Origin: Paenibacillus sp. H1-7
Lineage (GTDB): Bacteria > Bacillota > Bacilli > Paenibacillales > NBRC-103111
Assembly (NCBI RefSeq): GCF_022354825.1
Contig: NZ_CP031168.1
Span: forward strand, 3,287,501 to 3,351,500
DNA length: 64,000 nucleotides
Direction of reading: 5' to 3'
The translations under genes and the position numbers were made by a program. Each line of letters starts with the position of its first letter. Position 1 is the first letter of the stretch. The notes below the pieces were generated by a model that was not told where the DNA came from, did no database searches, and saw nothing but the letters and a program-made list of their open reading frames with translations. Below, in pieces: positions 63,496 through 64,000 of this stretch.

Positions 63496-64000
63496 ATGAA
63501 AGTGTTATTTGCCGCATCGGAAGCCGTACCTTTTGCCAAGACCGGAGGCTTGGCGGACGTAATAGGTTCGCTGCCGAAGGAATTGGCCAAGCAAGGAATC
63601 GACGTCAGAGTCATACTCCCCAAGTATGAAGACATACCGGCAGCTTATACGCAAGCCATGGAGACCGTCGCCACGTTTACTTTAGAAATGGGCTGGAGGA
63701 AGCTGTACTGCGGGATTTTGAAGCTCGAGCACGAAGGCATTCCGTTTTATTTCATCGACAACGAATTTTACTTTCATCGCCGCGGCTGCTATGGCTACGG
63801 GGATGACGCCGAGCGATTCGCGTACTTTTGCCGTGCTGTCATGGATTCCATCCAGCACATCGATTTCATGCCGGACATCATTCACTGCCACGATTGGCAG
63901 GCGGGGATGATCCCGGTGCTGTACCGCGCTCATTTCAGTTATCAGCCGGAGTACGCGCATATGAAAACTGTGATGACGGTCCATAACCTGAAATATCAAG
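63496..64000 (+). CDS. glgA: Glycogen synthase, 3'-truncated by window end
   Basis: The first 168 residues of GlgA, the GT5 synthase that moves glucose from ADP-glucose onto growing glycogen. K-T-G-G-L-A-D-V (15-22) is the ADP-glucose site, and H-C-H-D-W-Q and the T-V-H-N-L motif of the family follow. AAAGGAGTGG precedes ATG 63496. Full-length proteins have about 480 residues, so about two thirds lie outside. The upstream palindromic element may affect its share of the glg transcript. Confidence 0.95.
   Translation, partial: MKVLFAASEAVPFAKTGGLADVIGSLPKELAKQGIDVRVILPKYEDIPAAYTQAMETVATFTLEMGWRKLYCGILKLEHEGIPFYFIDNEFYFHRRGCYGYGDDAERFAYFCRAVMDSIQHIDFMPDIIHCHDWQAGMIPVLYRAHFSYQPEYAHMKTVMTVHNLKYQ

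Noticed and set aside
1..64000. tRNA, rRNA, CRISPR, prophage, integrase or toxin-antitoxin genes
   Set aside because: None was recognised on either strand; the only mobile-type signals are the two small palindromic elements.

Overview
The window comes from a spore-forming Bacillota genome, most likely Paenibacillus or a close relative. The evidence is gene order and content rather than a marker gene. An ypiB/ypiF-qcrABC-ypjAB-ypjD-dapB-mgsA-bshB1-bshA-cca-birA-panBCD-dinG block matches the Bacillus subtilis layout. Bacillithiol synthesis, sporulation and germination-type proteins (YpjB, GerMN), an SLH-domain surface protein and copper-amine-oxidase-like modules on secreted enzymes all fit Paenibacillus. 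Base composition is moderate, and about a dozen genes start at TTG or GTG behind good ribosome binding sites. No rRNA, tRNA, CRISPR array, prophage or transposase gene was seen.

Layout. 1-3.8 kb: end of a membrane protein, a histidine phosphatase, a hypothetical protein, a gamma-carbonic-anhydrase-like protein, an IDEAL-domain protein and YpiF. 4.0-8.9 kb: the qcrABC menaquinol:cytochrome c reductase operon with a clear sigma-A promoter, then ypjA, ypjB and a convergent YitT-family gene. 9.0-22.2 kb: a long co-directional housekeeping run (MazG-like, TPR, lysine synthesis, methylglyoxal synthase, bacillithiol, CCA-adding enzyme, BirA, pantothenate, DinG, Rex). 22.3-23.9 kb: a convergent PiT/DUF47 phosphate uptake pair. 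24.2-33.5 kb: an MTA/SAH deaminase, then an envelope cluster (YpmB, a compact FtsH-like protease with a membrane-anchored partner, a cell-wall amidase, a GerMN lipoprotein, an SLH protein). 33.7-47.4 kb: endonuclease III, a tandem dynamin, a heterodimeric ABC exporter, a LysM/G5/M23 peptidase, an SGNH hydrolase and an ABC-2 transporter. 47.4-55.9 kb: topoisomerase IV, a MarR regulator, folD behind a ZTP riboswitch, and a FetAB-like metal exporter. 56-58.9 kb (minus strand): an RNA pseudouridine synthase, an RNA methyltransferase and a foldase. 59.1-64 kb: the glycogen operon glgBCD-glgA, cut by the window end.

Non-coding features stand out. There is a textbook ZTP riboswitch with terminator before folD. 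A 12-bp inverted repeat buries the ypjB ribosome binding site. A promoter-to-terminator transcription unit without a gene precedes panB. Two palindromic, MITE-like elements are present: one between duplicated terminator hairpins after the ABC exporter, one just before glgA. The best candidate for an undescribed system is the pair at 26.2-28.3 kb. There, an FtsH-type protease without an extracytoplasmic domain is translationally coupled to a small membrane-anchored extracytoplasmic protein.
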